NCBI RefSeq assembly: GCF_029624125.1
Contig: NZ_JARSBN010000009.1
Location: 58,433-122,432 of the forward strand
DNA: 64,000 nt
Origin: Winogradskyella marincola
GTDB taxonomy: Bacteria > Bacteroidota > Bacteroidia > Flavobacteriales > Flavobacteriaceae
Direction of reading: 5' to 3'
This document shows, in pieces, positions 8,567 to 18,416 of this stretch (the first letter of the stretch is position 1; each line of letters starts with the position of its first letter). Made by a program: the position numbers and the translations under genes. The notes beneath the pieces are model-generated. The model was not told the origin of the DNA, did no database searches, and saw only the letters and a program-made list of their open reading frames with translations.

Positions 8567-9712
8567 ATGAAGCAAGTGTATTTAGATAATGCGGCTACAA
8601 CAGCCTTACGACCAGAAGTTATAAACCGTATGACAGAAGTGCTTACCAATAGTTATGGTAATGCTTCTTCTACGCATAGTTTTGGACGTTCATCTAAAGC
8701 GTTATTAGAGCAATGTCGTAAAAACATTGCTGGTTATTTTAATGTGTCGGCTTCTGAGATTGTGTTTACTTCAGGTGGTACCGAAGCAGATAATTTAGCT
8801 TTGCGTAGTGCTGTTAGAGATTTAGGAGTTACTGAAATCATTACTTCAAAAATAGAGCATCATGCAGTTTTACATACTGTAGAACAATTACAGCAAGAAT
8901 ACAATGTAAAGCTTAGCTTTGTTGAGTTAGATGAACTAGGCACTGTAAACTATACACATTTAGAGCGCTTATTGAAGAATTCTGAAAAAGCCATCGTAAG
9001 CCTAATGCATGTTAATAATGAAATAGGAAATATTTTAGACATTGAGCATGTGGCTAAGATGTGTAAAGAAAATGATGCTTTGTTTCATTCCGACTGTGTG
9101 CAATCTGTAGGTCATTTTAAGCTAGACTTGCAACAAATTCCAATAGATTTTTTTGCTGCAAGTGCACATAAGTTTCACGGACCAAAAGGTGTTGGTTTTT
9201 GTTTTGTTAGAAAAGAATCTGGATTAAAACCACTGATTTTTGGAGGCGAGCAGGAGAGAGGTCATAGAGCAGGTACAGAGGCTATCCATAATATAGTTGG
9301 TATGGATGAAGCGTTAAAAATAGCCTACACAAATATTGAAGTTGAAGGCGAAAAAATATCTTCAATTAAAACATATTTTATAGACCAAGTAAAAAAGGTT
9401 TTGCCAACCGTAGGTTTTAATGGCGCAAGTGTAGACAATTCAAAAAGCACCTATACTTTAGTTAATGTTTGCTTACCGTTAGATCCATCTAAAGCGGCTA
9501 TGCTTCAATTTCAACTCGACCTTAAAGGTATTGCTTGCTCTAGAGGTAGTGCTTGCCAAAGTGGCAGCAGTCAACAATCTCATGTGCTCACAGAAATTCT
9601 GGATGATGAAAAATTAAAGCATCCTTCGGTACGATTTTCCTTTAGTATTTTTACAACTAAAGAAGAAATAGACTATACAGTTAATGTTTTAAAAGATATT
9701 GTTAATGCTTAA
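8567..9712 (+). CDS. Cysteine desulfurase (NifS/IscS family)
   Basis: A 381-residue PLP enzyme that releases sulfur from cysteine for Fe-S or thio-cofactor synthesis. Visible are the N-terminal VYLDNAATT motif, the PLP-lysine in SAHKFHGPKGVG (K202) and the catalytic cysteine in SRGSACQSG (C330). I choose the ATG at 8567, which puts LDNAATT at the usual position; a TTG six codons upstream is in frame but unnecessary. No scaffold or SUF gene is adjacent, so the acceptor is unknown. Its end overlaps the convergent T9SS gene by 11 bases. Confidence 0.9.
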   Translation: MKQVYLDNAATTALRPEVINRMTEVLTNSYGNASSTHSFGRSSKALLEQCRKNIAGYFNVSASEIVFTSGGTEADNLALRSAVRDLGVTEIITSKIEHHAVLHTVEQLQQEYNVKLSFVELDELGTVNYTHLERLLKNSEKAIVSLMHVNNEIGNILDIEHVAKMCKENDALFHSDCVQSVGHFKLDLQQIPIDFFAASAHKFHGPKGVGFCFVRKESGLKPLIFGGEQERGHRAGTEAIHNIVGMDEALKIAYTNIEVEGEKISSIKTYFIDQVKKVLPTVGFNGASVDNSKSTYTLVNVCLPLDPSKAAMLQFQLDLKGIACSRGSACQSGSSQQSHVLTEILDDEKLKHPSVRFSFSIFTTKEEIDYTVNVLKDIVNA

Positions 9713-11528
9713 TAATAATCTTTTCAGATTTTACAGCATTAGCTTTTGAAGTTACATTAACAATATACACACCATCACTTAAGTTTACCGTTGATAATTG
9801 GTAACGATTAGAAACAGAATCGTATAGTTGATTTAACATTCGTTTACCAGCCACATCAAAAACCTCAATTGTTTTTACATCTAAACCATTAGGATTTAAA
9901 ACAGATAATTGATGAATATCATTATCCTGACGAATGGTTAAATCACTAACATCAAAATCATCTACTCCAAGAGATTGTCCAGGAATAAATACAATTTCAA
10001 AACGGTCAGTGTAATTGCCTGGTTCTACGTTTAAGTCGTAGTCTTGGGTTCTTAAGTCTACGTATAGGTTATTTTCAATATCGTGAATATAAATAGCTTG
10101 GGTATCTTCAAAATTTTGAATATCAAAAATTCTAAAACGTAGTGGTTGTTGTTCTTCAATATTTACAATTAAAGGAATTGTAAGAGCTTCGTCAAAAGCA
10201 TAGGCTTGACAACCGTAAGCCTTATTTTGTAAATCGAAATAAGCATCAGAGTTATAAACCTGAGCAAGTTTTAATTCTAAACCTCTATCATAATCGGGTG
10301 TAGCAGAATCATGAAAATTAAGTACTAGTTGCCTTGTGTATTGGCTTTCACCTACTGTAAAATCAACATTAATCCTGAATCTTTTAAAATCCTCAGGAAC
10401 TAAAGACAAACCGTTGTCTTGATACTCAATTTGGTTATTATTAGACGCAGATTCGTTTTCGCTACTATAGTTGGCCGTTCTGAAGAAGTAACTAGTTGTG
10501 CCATTTTCTTTTACAAATTCTCTCATTGAATTATTAACAGTAACTTCACTATTAGGTCCATTAATACCTTCAACCATGAAACCTTGCCCAACAGGAATAT
10601 ACCTTCCAGCAACTTTTGAGCCTTCAGCCTGAACAGGACCAGGAGGTGGAGTCAAGACAGGAGTTGAGTTGTCTTGAGCGTCGTAAGTAAAAAAGAGCGC
10701 ATAATTAAAAGTCTCATTAGTGCCTGTAGCATCAATTGTGTAAGTAGCATAACCACCAACATAATTTTGTAATACGTGTGACGCTACATTACCATTTTGT
10801 TCCCAATAGAAAAGTGTACCATCAATTTCATTTACATTTGCAGGATCATGAATGAAGTCTCTGGCGTCTATGGCACTTGGATAAGGATTTCCGATTAATG
10901 TAAATTGAGAATCTAATACTGGGTTTGTTATTACTCCATTATTTGGTTTGCCTCTAAAGTCATATATAGTATTACCAGTTGTTGCAGTTCCATGTCCTTT
11001 CATTGTAAAACCTAGGCCTGGATTTAGGTCATTGTTAAATCCAAGATAGATCCATTCAGCATATTGGTCAGAAGCAACAAATGAATATAACCATCTTGTG
11101 GATATAACTAAAGGATCTGCTGTACCTTCGTATGCATTCGTTGGTGTGCTATTACTACTGGCTATAGGATCTGCATCACCAATAAGAGAATCATCTATTA
11201 GATTCACATGGAAAGGATTATTAATGTTACTAGGTAAAATATCTCCAACTGGTGAGCACCAATAATTGTAAGCCCATTGATTAACAGTTCCGTTTTGATA
11301 AACACTCAACTCTCCAACACCAGAATTACCTGTTGTTCCTGAGCCTTGTATTAATTGAGCGTCATCCCTTAAGTAAATTTTAGCTGTTGTTTCTTCAAGA
11401 TTAACATCATCTTCTACAAATAAGACTTGGTCTTTTACAAAAACATACGCATCGTTTCTAACACTAAGTTGAGCTGAGGAAACCATGCTAAAAAATAGCA
11501 ATAGTAACCCAATGAGGGAATTTTTCAT
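9702..11528 (-). CDS. Large T9SS-exported surface protein
   Basis: A 608-residue protein. The signal peptide is residues 1-19 (LIGLLLLFFSMVSSAQ). The body is beta-rich and contains QWAYNYWCSPVGD and FTLIGNPYPSAIDARDFI, segments I have seen in a common family of uncharacterised Bacteroidota secreted proteins. The C-terminal ~70 residues are a type A sorting domain (IEVFDVAGKRMLNQL, LSDGVYIVNVTS, KIIIKH). Single-gene leftward unit. Function unknown; probably cell-surface. Confidence 0.85.
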   Translation of the reverse strand: MKNSLIGLLLLFFSMVSSAQLSVRNDAYVFVKDQVLFVEDDVNLEETTAKIYLRDDAQLIQGSGTTGNSGVGELSVYQNGTVNQWAYNYWCSPVGDILPSNINNPFHVNLIDDSLIGDADPIASSNSTPTNAYEGTADPLVISTRWLYSFVASDQYAEWIYLGFNNDLNPGLGFTMKGHGTATTGNTIYDFRGKPNNGVITNPVLDSQFTLIGNPYPSAIDARDFIHDPANVNEIDGTLFYWEQNGNVASHVLQNYVGGYATYTIDATGTNETFNYALFFTYDAQDNSTPVLTPPPGPVQAEGSKVAGRYIPVGQGFMVEGINGPNSEVTVNNSMREFVKENGTTSYFFRTANYSSENESASNNNQIEYQDNGLSLVPEDFKRFRINVDFTVGESQYTRQLVLNFHDSATPDYDRGLELKLAQVYNSDAYFDLQNKAYGCQAYAFDEALTIPLIVNIEEQQPLRFRIFDIQNFEDTQAIYIHDIENNLYVDLRTQDYDLNVEPGNYTDRFEIVFIPGQSLGVDDFDVSDLTIRQDNDIHQLSVLNPNGLDVKTIEVFDVAGKRMLNQLYDSVSNRYQLSTVNLSDGVYIVNVTSKANAVKSEKIIIKH

Positions 11529-11990
11529 ACTTAAATAAATTTACAACTGTAGTTTAGTAGGGTAACCTAAAGCGGATTGATGTATGCAAAATTATAAATT
11601 TTATACAATGTGAGAAAGTATTACAACGACGATTTAAGCCTTTTACCAAGAAGTTAGAACTAAAATTAACGTTTTAGTTCAAAAATGTTGAAGATTGAGT
11701 TTACAATATTGAATTATTAGTATCAGTTTCATTTCAAAAGTTAAGACAGGTTTGTTTCAGCAATTGTATGTGTTTTTGATATTAAATAAAGAATTATTGA
11801 GGTATTCATAATAAAAATGAAAAGATCAAAATTTTAAAACAATATAATGATAACCAGTTATTTATCTTAGTTTTTTAATGTTGTGATTGTTATTGTTTTT
11901 AATGGTTTTAGCGGTGTTTTTTGAATTTTGGACTAAAAACCCGTAATTTTGATTATATTTTGATAGAAATCCCCTTAAAAACGTTACAAA
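11529..11990. other. Intergenic region, 462 bases, between divergent surface-protein genes
   Basis: Strongly A/T-rich. On the minus strand TAATTTTG (11594-11587) fits a -7 element for the T9SS gene, without a clear -33 box. I see no convincing coding frame or RNA hairpin. Its length suggests it holds both divergent promoters. Confidence 0.55.
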
Positions 11991-13436
11991 ATGCGAATCC
12001 CCTTAATTCTTATTTTAACGCTCTGCTTTTTTATGTCTTATTCTCAAGTTGGTATTGGAACTACAGAGCCAGATCCTTCGTCTATTTTAGAATTAAATTC
12101 AACGAGTCAAGGTTTATTAACACCAAGAATGACAACTGCTCTGCGTACTGCTATTGATAGTCCTGCAGAAGGTTTAATTGTTTACGATACAGATCAATCT
12201 TCATTTTATTATTATTCATCAGGATCATGGATTCCTCTAGAAGGGGCAGATATTAGAAATAATTATAAGCTTGTTAAAAGTGTTGCCGATCTATCCGAAG
12301 AGCTTGACGCTGGAGGAGGTTCAGAGTACTTACTTAACACCAATTTTTTGTATGAAATTAATGGTGAAGTAGCTTTTGATTTTCCAATAAATCTTAATGG
12401 CGCCTATGTAGAAGGAAGAGATACAGGATCTGATATTATAGTTAATGCTAGTGGATCTACACTTTTTACAGGTAGTAATGGAGGTAACTTAAAAACACTT
12501 AGAATAGATGCTGGAGATCAAGAGGTTTTTAATATTACAGGTTCTGGCTCGCAATCTGTTGTTGCTTATACTTTAATCATTAATAATGCATCGTCATTAG
12601 GTACATTGAGTAATTTGTACGCTGTCCTTTTTGATATTTTACAGGTTGTTAATACAGATGATGGTTTAACGGCTTCAGATATGACATCTTTCTTTATGGA
12701 TAAAATATTTTGGACGGATAGCAATACAGGTACATTTTTAACGTTATTAGGCTCTTTTAATAACCTACAAATAGCAAATGGAAGAATAGTGTCTAACGCT
12801 GGTGAAGTAGGTATTGATGTTAGTAGTAACCCAACGATTAATGTATCGGCTTCGATTTCTAAAATAAGTTTTGATGGAGAAGGTACTCGTGTAAATGGCT
12901 ATACAAACGGTACCTATAATGGATATAATTTTACTACCGACTATTTTATTGAAAGTCCTGGTATCCCTAGAGAAACGGATGATAATGCAACAGGAAACAT
13001 AGTTTTAAATGCAGCGTATGGTTCAGGTATATACACAAACTTTACAGGTACAGGAACAGCAAGTCGTAGAAAAATAAATGGTGCCACATCTTCAGATGAT
13101 CTTTTTAGGTTTTCAGCTTCTGGAAATAATAGAATTGTTTACGAAGGAAGAAAGACAAGAAGGTTTACTATAAACGCAAGTTTATCTTTTAGAGGTGATA
13201 CAAACAATGATATTTTTGTGTTTTATATAGCAAAAGGAAATAGTGGTAATGCTACAGCAACTGTAGATGAAAACACAAAGGTCTATAGAGAGATAGGTTC
13301 TAATTTTGATGTAGGAGCTGTTTCTATAACAGGATCTATTGAACTTTCTACAGGCGATTATATCGAAGTTTGGGCAGAAAGACTATTAGGTTCTGGCGAT
13401 TTACTGGTAGCGTCTATGAATATGGTTGCTAGATAA
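11991..13436 (+). CDS. Secreted protein with tail-fibre-like N-terminal module
   Basis: A 481-residue protein. Signal peptide residues 1-18 (IPLILILTLCFFMSYSQ). Residues 19-75 contain VGIGTTEPDPSSILELNS, GLLTPRMTTA and GLIVYDTD, a module found at the N-terminus of many Bacteroidota secreted fibre-like proteins. The middle is Ser/Thr/Asn/Gly-rich beta repeat, and the last ~130 residues (IVYEGRKTRRFTINASLSFRGD to the end) look like a jelly-roll beta sandwich. No sorting domain is visible. Function unknown; surface fibre or adhesin is an inference. Divergent from the T9SS gene at 11528. Confidence 0.75.
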   Translation: MRIPLILILTLCFFMSYSQVGIGTTEPDPSSILELNSTSQGLLTPRMTTALRTAIDSPAEGLIVYDTDQSSFYYYSSGSWIPLEGADIRNNYKLVKSVADLSEELDAGGGSEYLLNTNFLYEINGEVAFDFPINLNGAYVEGRDTGSDIIVNASGSTLFTGSNGGNLKTLRIDAGDQEVFNITGSGSQSVVAYTLIINNASSLGTLSNLYAVLFDILQVVNTDDGLTASDMTSFFMDKIFWTDSNTGTFLTLLGSFNNLQIANGRIVSNAGEVGIDVSSNPTINVSASISKISFDGEGTRVNGYTNGTYNGYNFTTDYFIESPGIPRETDDNATGNIVLNAAYGSGIYTNFTGTGTASRRKINGATSSDDLFRFSASGNNRIVYEGRKTRRFTINASLSFRGDTNNDIFVFYIAKGNSGNATATVDENTKVYREIGSNFDVGAVSITGSIELSTGDYIEVWAERLLGSGDLLVASMNMVAR

Positions 13437-13444
13437 TTATAGTC

Positions 13445-15910
13445 TTAAAATCTTGCTGATAACCTAAGGTTAAAAACACGAGGTGTTAAATAGTTAGGAA
13501 TTGCAAATTGACGTTTGGTATATACATCTCTAACCCAAGTATTGGTTATTGAGTTTTGATTATTAAACATGTTGTAAATCTCAAAACCTAGAGAGAGCTC
13601 TCTAAATTTCTTTTTCCATTTAGTATTGTAGGTCTTAGCAGGATTAACAAGTTGTAATGAAATACCTAAATCTGCTCGTCTATAATCTCTTAGTCTCACC
13701 TGAAAATCGTAAGGATCTGCATAGCTTGGTGAACCACCAGGAACACCTGTGTTGTAGACTAAATTAAGATACATTTTTAGATCTGGCATGTTTGGTACAT
13801 AATCCTGAAACAAAGCACCAAATTTTAATCGTTGGTCAGTAGGTCTGGCTATATAACCACGATTATCTATATTCTCTTCTGTTTTTAAATACCCAAAACT
13901 AAACCAAGATTCTGTACCAGGAACAAACTCGCCATTTAAACGCATGTCTAATCCGTAAGCATAGGCCTTGGCATTATTATCTGCACTGTACCTAACTCTT
14001 ACGTTTTCTAATGTGTAGGTATTAACGTTAGATAAACCTTTGTAATAGGCTTCGGTAACGAGCTTAAATGGTCTGTCCCAAATTTTAAAACTATACTCAT
14101 TACCCAAAACGATATGAAATGACTTTTGAGCCTTTACATTTGGTTGTACAACACCAGAAGAATCTCTCAATTCTCTGTAAAAAGGTGGTTGGTAATATAA
14201 ACCTCCAGCGACTCTAAAAAGCATATCCTTATCCCAATCTGGTTTTATAGCAAATTGAGCTCTAGGACTAACAACAGTTTGTGTATTGCTCTCAAGGTTT
14301 TCTCCGCCAACAGTCCAGTTGTGTAATCTTACACCAGCATTGTAAAACACTTCGTTATTTCCCCATTCTGTACGTTTGCTATATTGAGCAAAGGCTTGCA
14401 CTCTGTCTATTTGTACTCTGTTTAGCGCTCTAATATCTTCAAAAGCAGTTAAAGGCCCTTCGTAGGGTTGATAAGGCTGAAGATTTGGAATGCTAAAATT
14501 TGGAGGACGAATAGAGAAGCCAGCAGAATCAATAATTTCGTATTCTACCAAACGGTCTCTAATATCTTCGTGTGTGTATTTTACAGACCATTCTACAGTA
14601 GATTCTTCATCAATTTTATAGTCTCCTCTGTGCTCTGCATTGACAATAAAGGCATCCAAGTCATTACGCGCATGTGTTAGCTGAGATCCAATACCTTCGC
14701 TAAATTCTACTTCACCTAAATTTTCATCTCCTATGTTGGTGTTAACCTCTCCAAGTCTGTATTGTGCAAAAATATCGAAGTACTCTTGTTCTAGTGTATG
14801 ATATGCAGAACCAATAAACTTTAATGTAAGGTTATCGTTTACAAAATAGTTAGCCTTTAAAGCACCAAAATAAGTCTGATATTCGTCTTCTTCATTACCA
14901 TCATAAAACACTAATAAAGCAACAGGTTCTTGTAGTGTACCGAAATTGGTTTGCCTGTTTTCTGGTTGAAAATTATACTGGTTAAGAGAAATGTTTCCTA
15001 AAAAATTTAAATGAAACTTGTCAGAAAAACGATAGGTTAAATACGTTTGAGCATCTGCAAAAACAGGCTCTACATTACCTTCGGTCTCAAGACTGTTTAG
15101 AATTAAACTATTATCTCTGTAGCGAACACCAGCAATACCTGAGAATTTACCATCTTTAGATACGGCTTCAGCAGCAACACTTCCTCCTAGTAGGCTTAGA
15201 TCTGCACGCATTCCAAAAGCTACTGGATTGCGATATGTAATATCTAATACAGATGATAGCTTATCTCCATATTTAGCCTGAAAACCACCAGCTGAAAAAT
15301 CGACATTAGACACTAAATCTGTATTAACAAAACTAAGTCCTTCTTGGTTTCCAGAGCGTATTAAGAACGGTCTGTAAACTTCAATCTCATTAACATAAAC
15401 AAGGTTTTCATCAAAATTTCCACCTCTTACAGAATATTGTGTGCTTAATTCATTTGATATATTAACTCCTGGTAAGGTTTTTAGAATGTTTTCTATTCCT
15501 GGTTGAGCACCCTTTATAGTACGTAAAGTTTTTGGGTCAATATTTACAACACCATCATCGTTTTGTCTGGTATTGGTAGAAATAACAACTTCAGGTATTT
15601 GCTCTACATCTACTTTCATAACAGGATTAAACTCTAACTCCTGTCCATTTTTTAATTGAAACTTTTGTACAATTCTGCTATGTCCTATATGTGTGAATTC
15701 TACGGTTACTTCAATACCAGAAGGTATTCTAAATTCGTAAAACCCATTTGTATTAGTGGCAGCACCTTCACCAGTAGAAGCTTTAATATTTACACCTTCA
15801 ATTGGCGTGTTGGTTTCGTCGAGGATAACACCTCTTATTATAGCTGTTTGTGAAAAAGAAAGTGCACTAAAAAGTAAGCTAAGGAGCAGTGTGAGTTGTA
15901 AGCGTTTCAA
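13445..15910 (-). CDS. TonB-dependent outer-membrane receptor with carboxypeptidase-like regulatory domain
   Basis: An 821-residue receptor. After the signal peptide (residues 1-20) comes a CarboxypepD-regulatory-like beta domain (about 22-105: IRGVILDETNTPIEGVNI), then the plug (about 120-225, with VLKTLPGVNISNELSTQYSVRGG), then a long beta-barrel ending in FNLRLSARF with a C-terminal Phe as expected for BAM insertion. Imports a substrate energised by TonB; the substrate cannot be read from sequence. No SusD partner is adjacent, so it is not an obvious polysaccharide-utilisation pair. Eleven bases downstream of the M23 gene, likely the same operon. Confidence 0.9.
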   Translation of the reverse strand: MKRLQLTLLLSLLFSALSFSQTAIIRGVILDETNTPIEGVNIKASTGEGAATNTNGFYEFRIPSGIEVTVEFTHIGHSRIVQKFQLKNGQELEFNPVMKVDVEQIPEVVISTNTRQNDDGVVNIDPKTLRTIKGAQPGIENILKTLPGVNISNELSTQYSVRGGNFDENLVYVNEIEVYRPFLIRSGNQEGLSFVNTDLVSNVDFSAGGFQAKYGDKLSSVLDITYRNPVAFGMRADLSLLGGSVAAEAVSKDGKFSGIAGVRYRDNSLILNSLETEGNVEPVFADAQTYLTYRFSDKFHLNFLGNISLNQYNFQPENRQTNFGTLQEPVALLVFYDGNEEDEYQTYFGALKANYFVNDNLTLKFIGSAYHTLEQEYFDIFAQYRLGEVNTNIGDENLGEVEFSEGIGSQLTHARNDLDAFIVNAEHRGDYKIDEESTVEWSVKYTHEDIRDRLVEYEIIDSAGFSIRPPNFSIPNLQPYQPYEGPLTAFEDIRALNRVQIDRVQAFAQYSKRTEWGNNEVFYNAGVRLHNWTVGGENLESNTQTVVSPRAQFAIKPDWDKDMLFRVAGGLYYQPPFYRELRDSSGVVQPNVKAQKSFHIVLGNEYSFKIWDRPFKLVTEAYYKGLSNVNTYTLENVRVRYSADNNAKAYAYGLDMRLNGEFVPGTESWFSFGYLKTEENIDNRGYIARPTDQRLKFGALFQDYVPNMPDLKMYLNLVYNTGVPGGSPSYADPYDFQVRLRDYRRADLGISLQLVNPAKTYNTKWKKKFRELSLGFEIYNMFNNQNSITNTWVRDVYTKRQFAIPNYLTPRVFNLRLSARF

Positions 15911-15921
15911 TTAGTTTAGTT

Positions 15922-17607
15922 TTATTTTCTAAAAAAGGTTGCTTCAAATGTAGAACTATTTCCAACATTATCGGTAACAATTATCTTTAAATCGTTCTTA
16001 GTATCCTTAACGATGTTATCGTTAAAATCGTGTACTAACATTTTGGTTTTATAATCATACTCCATTAAAATCCATTGCCCATTTACTGTGGCTCTGTATT
16101 TGCTTATGCCAGATAGGTCATCATCAATTTTTACTTTGAGATAACGGTATTTGCTCAGCCACTTTTTGTCCTTAAAGTTTATAGGTGTTATGGTTGGTGC
16201 TACAGTATCCATAGCCAAAGTATAAGTGCCTAGTACTTTGCTGCCAGCACTTAAGGTATTGCCTTTGCGTTTGGTGCTTACGTAGCTAGGTTTTTTATAA
16301 TAACCGTATAACCTCGCAATAAACATTTTGTCTAAATCTTTAGGCTTATAATGGCTTAGATCGTAATTGATGTAAAAATTCTTTTGTAATGGGATATTGT
16401 CTTCATGAAGATGAAGCGTGTCTGAGCTTACACTATAATCAATATCCACGTCTTCATAAACAGTATTACTGTAAAAATTCACAGTAACTAATCCAGTCTT
16501 TAGCTCTGTAGCTTGGTTTGCATATATAGTAGTTTTGTTAGAGTAGTCTGCTTCAGGTATTTCAAGAGCTTCTTTTTTGCCTTGTATAGGAATATTTATC
16601 CAAGTTTCATTGCCTTTAAAATCTCGTATTCTGGTTTTGAAAACTGAAGATGTGCTGTCTTCAACCATAATATAACCATTGTCATAAGCATCTTTATAAA
16701 GACTTAAAGGGTTATTTTCTTCAATAAATAATTTTTGAATTCTAGATCTTTTAGTTTTAAAATATTCGTAATCAATAAGACGTTTTATGTGTTTGGTTTC
16801 ATCAAAGCTAAAGCGTTTAAAATCTATTTCTAGACTTTTATTACCATTAAAAAATGTTTGTATGTTGCTAACACCATTATTATTAGGTGCTAAATCTTGT
16901 TTGTCATAAGATGTTACACCAAATCCTATATTGCCATAGGCTGTAATTTCTTCAACTTTATAATCTCCTGTTTTCTGAGGGATTAAACGCAGAGGAACAC
17001 GTTCTTTTTTACCATTAATTGTTGCATTTTCATCTTTCGGGTAGGCATAAACTGCAGATACAAATGGTTGTCTAGAATCTTTAATATCTATACCAAAAAG
17101 CATCGGGTTAATAGGACGCTCTTGGTTGTCTCTTATTTCAAAATGTAGGTGAGGACCACCAGAGCCACCAGTGTTTCCAGAGTAGGCTATAACTTCATTA
17201 GGTGCAATTAATAATTCGTCTGCACTAGGAAAAACTTCAACCTCAAAAGTTTCTTTGTCATATTGGCACTCTTTAATATATTTCTCTAATCTATCAGAAA
17301 ATTTTTGAAGATGCGCATATACAGTTGTATAGCCATTAGGATGCGTAACGTATAAGGCTTTGCCATAACCGTAATGCGAAATTTTTATTCTACTCACATA
17401 GCCTTCTGCAGCAGCATAAACCTTTAAACCTGTTTTTTGTTGTGTTTTAATGTCTAAGCCAGAATGAAAGTGAGCAGACCTTAATTCTGCAAAAGTTCCG
17501 GAAAGCACTAAGGTTATATCTAAAGGATTTCTAAAATAATCTTGAGGGTATTCTGATTGCGAATACATGGAGCTCGTTACTAAAAATAAAAGCAATATTT
17601 TTCTCAT
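15922..17607 (-). CDS. M23-family metallopeptidase (LytM-like)
   Basis: A 561-residue exported protein (signal MRKILLLFLVTSSMYSQ). The zinc peptidase domain is near the N-terminus (about 40-165): HSGLDI, GYGKALYVTHPNGYTTVYAHL and GPHLHFEIRD supply the expected His/Asp ligands. About 390 further residues form beta-rich domains of unknown role. The family cleaves peptidoglycan cross-bridges or acts in cell separation; an intact HLH favours an active enzyme. First gene of the unit with the TonB receptor, and divergent from the zapB/zapA unit. Confidence 0.88.
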   Translation of the reverse strand: MRKILLLFLVTSSMYSQSEYPQDYFRNPLDITLVLSGTFAELRSAHFHSGLDIKTQQKTGLKVYAAAEGYVSRIKISHYGYGKALYVTHPNGYTTVYAHLQKFSDRLEKYIKECQYDKETFEVEVFPSADELLIAPNEVIAYSGNTGGSGGPHLHFEIRDNQERPINPMLFGIDIKDSRQPFVSAVYAYPKDENATINGKKERVPLRLIPQKTGDYKVEEITAYGNIGFGVTSYDKQDLAPNNNGVSNIQTFFNGNKSLEIDFKRFSFDETKHIKRLIDYEYFKTKRSRIQKLFIEENNPLSLYKDAYDNGYIMVEDSTSSVFKTRIRDFKGNETWINIPIQGKKEALEIPEADYSNKTTIYANQATELKTGLVTVNFYSNTVYEDVDIDYSVSSDTLHLHEDNIPLQKNFYINYDLSHYKPKDLDKMFIARLYGYYKKPSYVSTKRKGNTLSAGSKVLGTYTLAMDTVAPTITPINFKDKKWLSKYRYLKVKIDDDLSGISKYRATVNGQWILMEYDYKTKMLVHDFNDNIVKDTKNDLKIIVTDNVGNSSTFEATFFRK

Positions 17608-17730
17608 ATAAAGTGCTATTACAGCTAAAATATCAAATTGAATAAGAAAAGCAAACCTGAAATCTGCATTATTTTTCTGAACGTTTTAATTTTTAAGTTG
17701 TTATCTCAACTAAAAATAATTGTAAAAGAA

Positions 17731-17761
17731 TTGTGTTTTTTAAATAGGTATGTTAAATTTG
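17731..17761 (+). promoter_or_regulatory. Promoter for the zapB-like/zapA unit
   Basis: TTG at 17731-17733, a 20-base spacer, then TAAATTTG at 17754-17761, matching the Bacteroidota TTG/TAnnTTTG consensus. The predicted start site falls near 17768, about 18 bases before the ATG at 17786. Confidence 0.6.
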
Positions 17762-17785
17762 TTTCAACAGTATTGAATTACTTAA

Positions 17786-18076
17786 ATGAGTAAAATAGAA
17801 GAAATTGTTGATGCTTTAGAGAATAAAATTAGCAAGGTTTTACATAAGCAAGAAGTCTTAAAGCAAACTAACGCTAAACTGTCTCAACAGATTGAAGAAC
17901 AGCAACAAAGGCTTCTGGAGCAACAAGAAGAAATTGCTTCTTGGGCAGATAAGTATGAAACACTCAAAATAGCAAATTCAATGCTTGGTAGTGACGATAA
18001 TAAACGAGAAACAAAGCTCAAAATAAATGCACTTATAAGAGAAATTGATCATTGTATAGGTCAACTCTCAGAATAA
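17786..18076 (+). CDS. Short coiled-coil protein, ZapB-like
   Basis: A 96-residue, largely helical protein. Residues about 20-60 are a Gln/Glu-rich coiled coil (KLSQQIEEQQQRLLEQQEEIASW), with a helical C-terminal hairpin (KLKINALIREIDHCIGQL). It sits 19 bases upstream of zapA in the same transcript, the place where flavobacteria keep a small coiled-coil partner. A role with ZapA at the division ring is inferred from position and shape, not from a conserved motif. Such proteins are sometimes mislabelled as phenylalanyl-tRNA synthetase beta chain; nothing here supports that. Confidence 0.7.
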   Translation: MSKIEEIVDALENKISKVLHKQEVLKQTNAKLSQQIEEQQQRLLEQQEEIASWADKYETLKIANSMLGSDDNKRETKLKINALIREIDHCIGQLSE

Positions 18077-18095
18077 AGTTGTAAATTTAGACTAG

Positions 18096-18383
18096 ATGTC
18101 AGATCAATTAAAAATTAAACTTTCAATTGCCAATAGAGTATATCCATTGACAATAAACCCTAAGCAGGAAGAAGGTTTACGTAAAGCCACAAAAAAAATA
18201 GAGGCTATGATTGGTCAGTTTGAGCAGAATTACTCTGTTAGAGATAAGCAAGATGTTTTGGCAATGTGCGCTTTACAGTTTGCAGCTCAGGTAGAGCAAA
18301 AATCGATAGATAAGGAATATGTTAATGAAGAGGTACAAGAGAAGTTAGAAGCTTTGAATGACCTTTTAAGCCAGCATATTTAA
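18096..18383 (+). CDS. zapA: Cell division protein ZapA
   Basis: A 95-residue protein with the ZapA fold: an N-terminal beta-hairpin (KIKLSIANRVYPLTI), the stretch EEGLRKATKKIEAMI and a long C-terminal helix (DVLAMCALQFAAQVEQ). By family it binds and bundles FtsZ at midcell. The order zapA, 6S RNA, then a further gene echoes the zapA-ssrS link seen in other bacteria and supports the call. Confidence 0.85.
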   Translation: MSDQLKIKLSIANRVYPLTINPKQEEGLRKATKKIEAMIGQFEQNYSVRDKQDVLAMCALQFAAQVEQKSIDKEYVNEEVQEKLEALNDLLSQHI

Positions 18384-18416
18384 CTCGTACGTTCTTTAAA
18401 ATACAAAAAGGTTACT

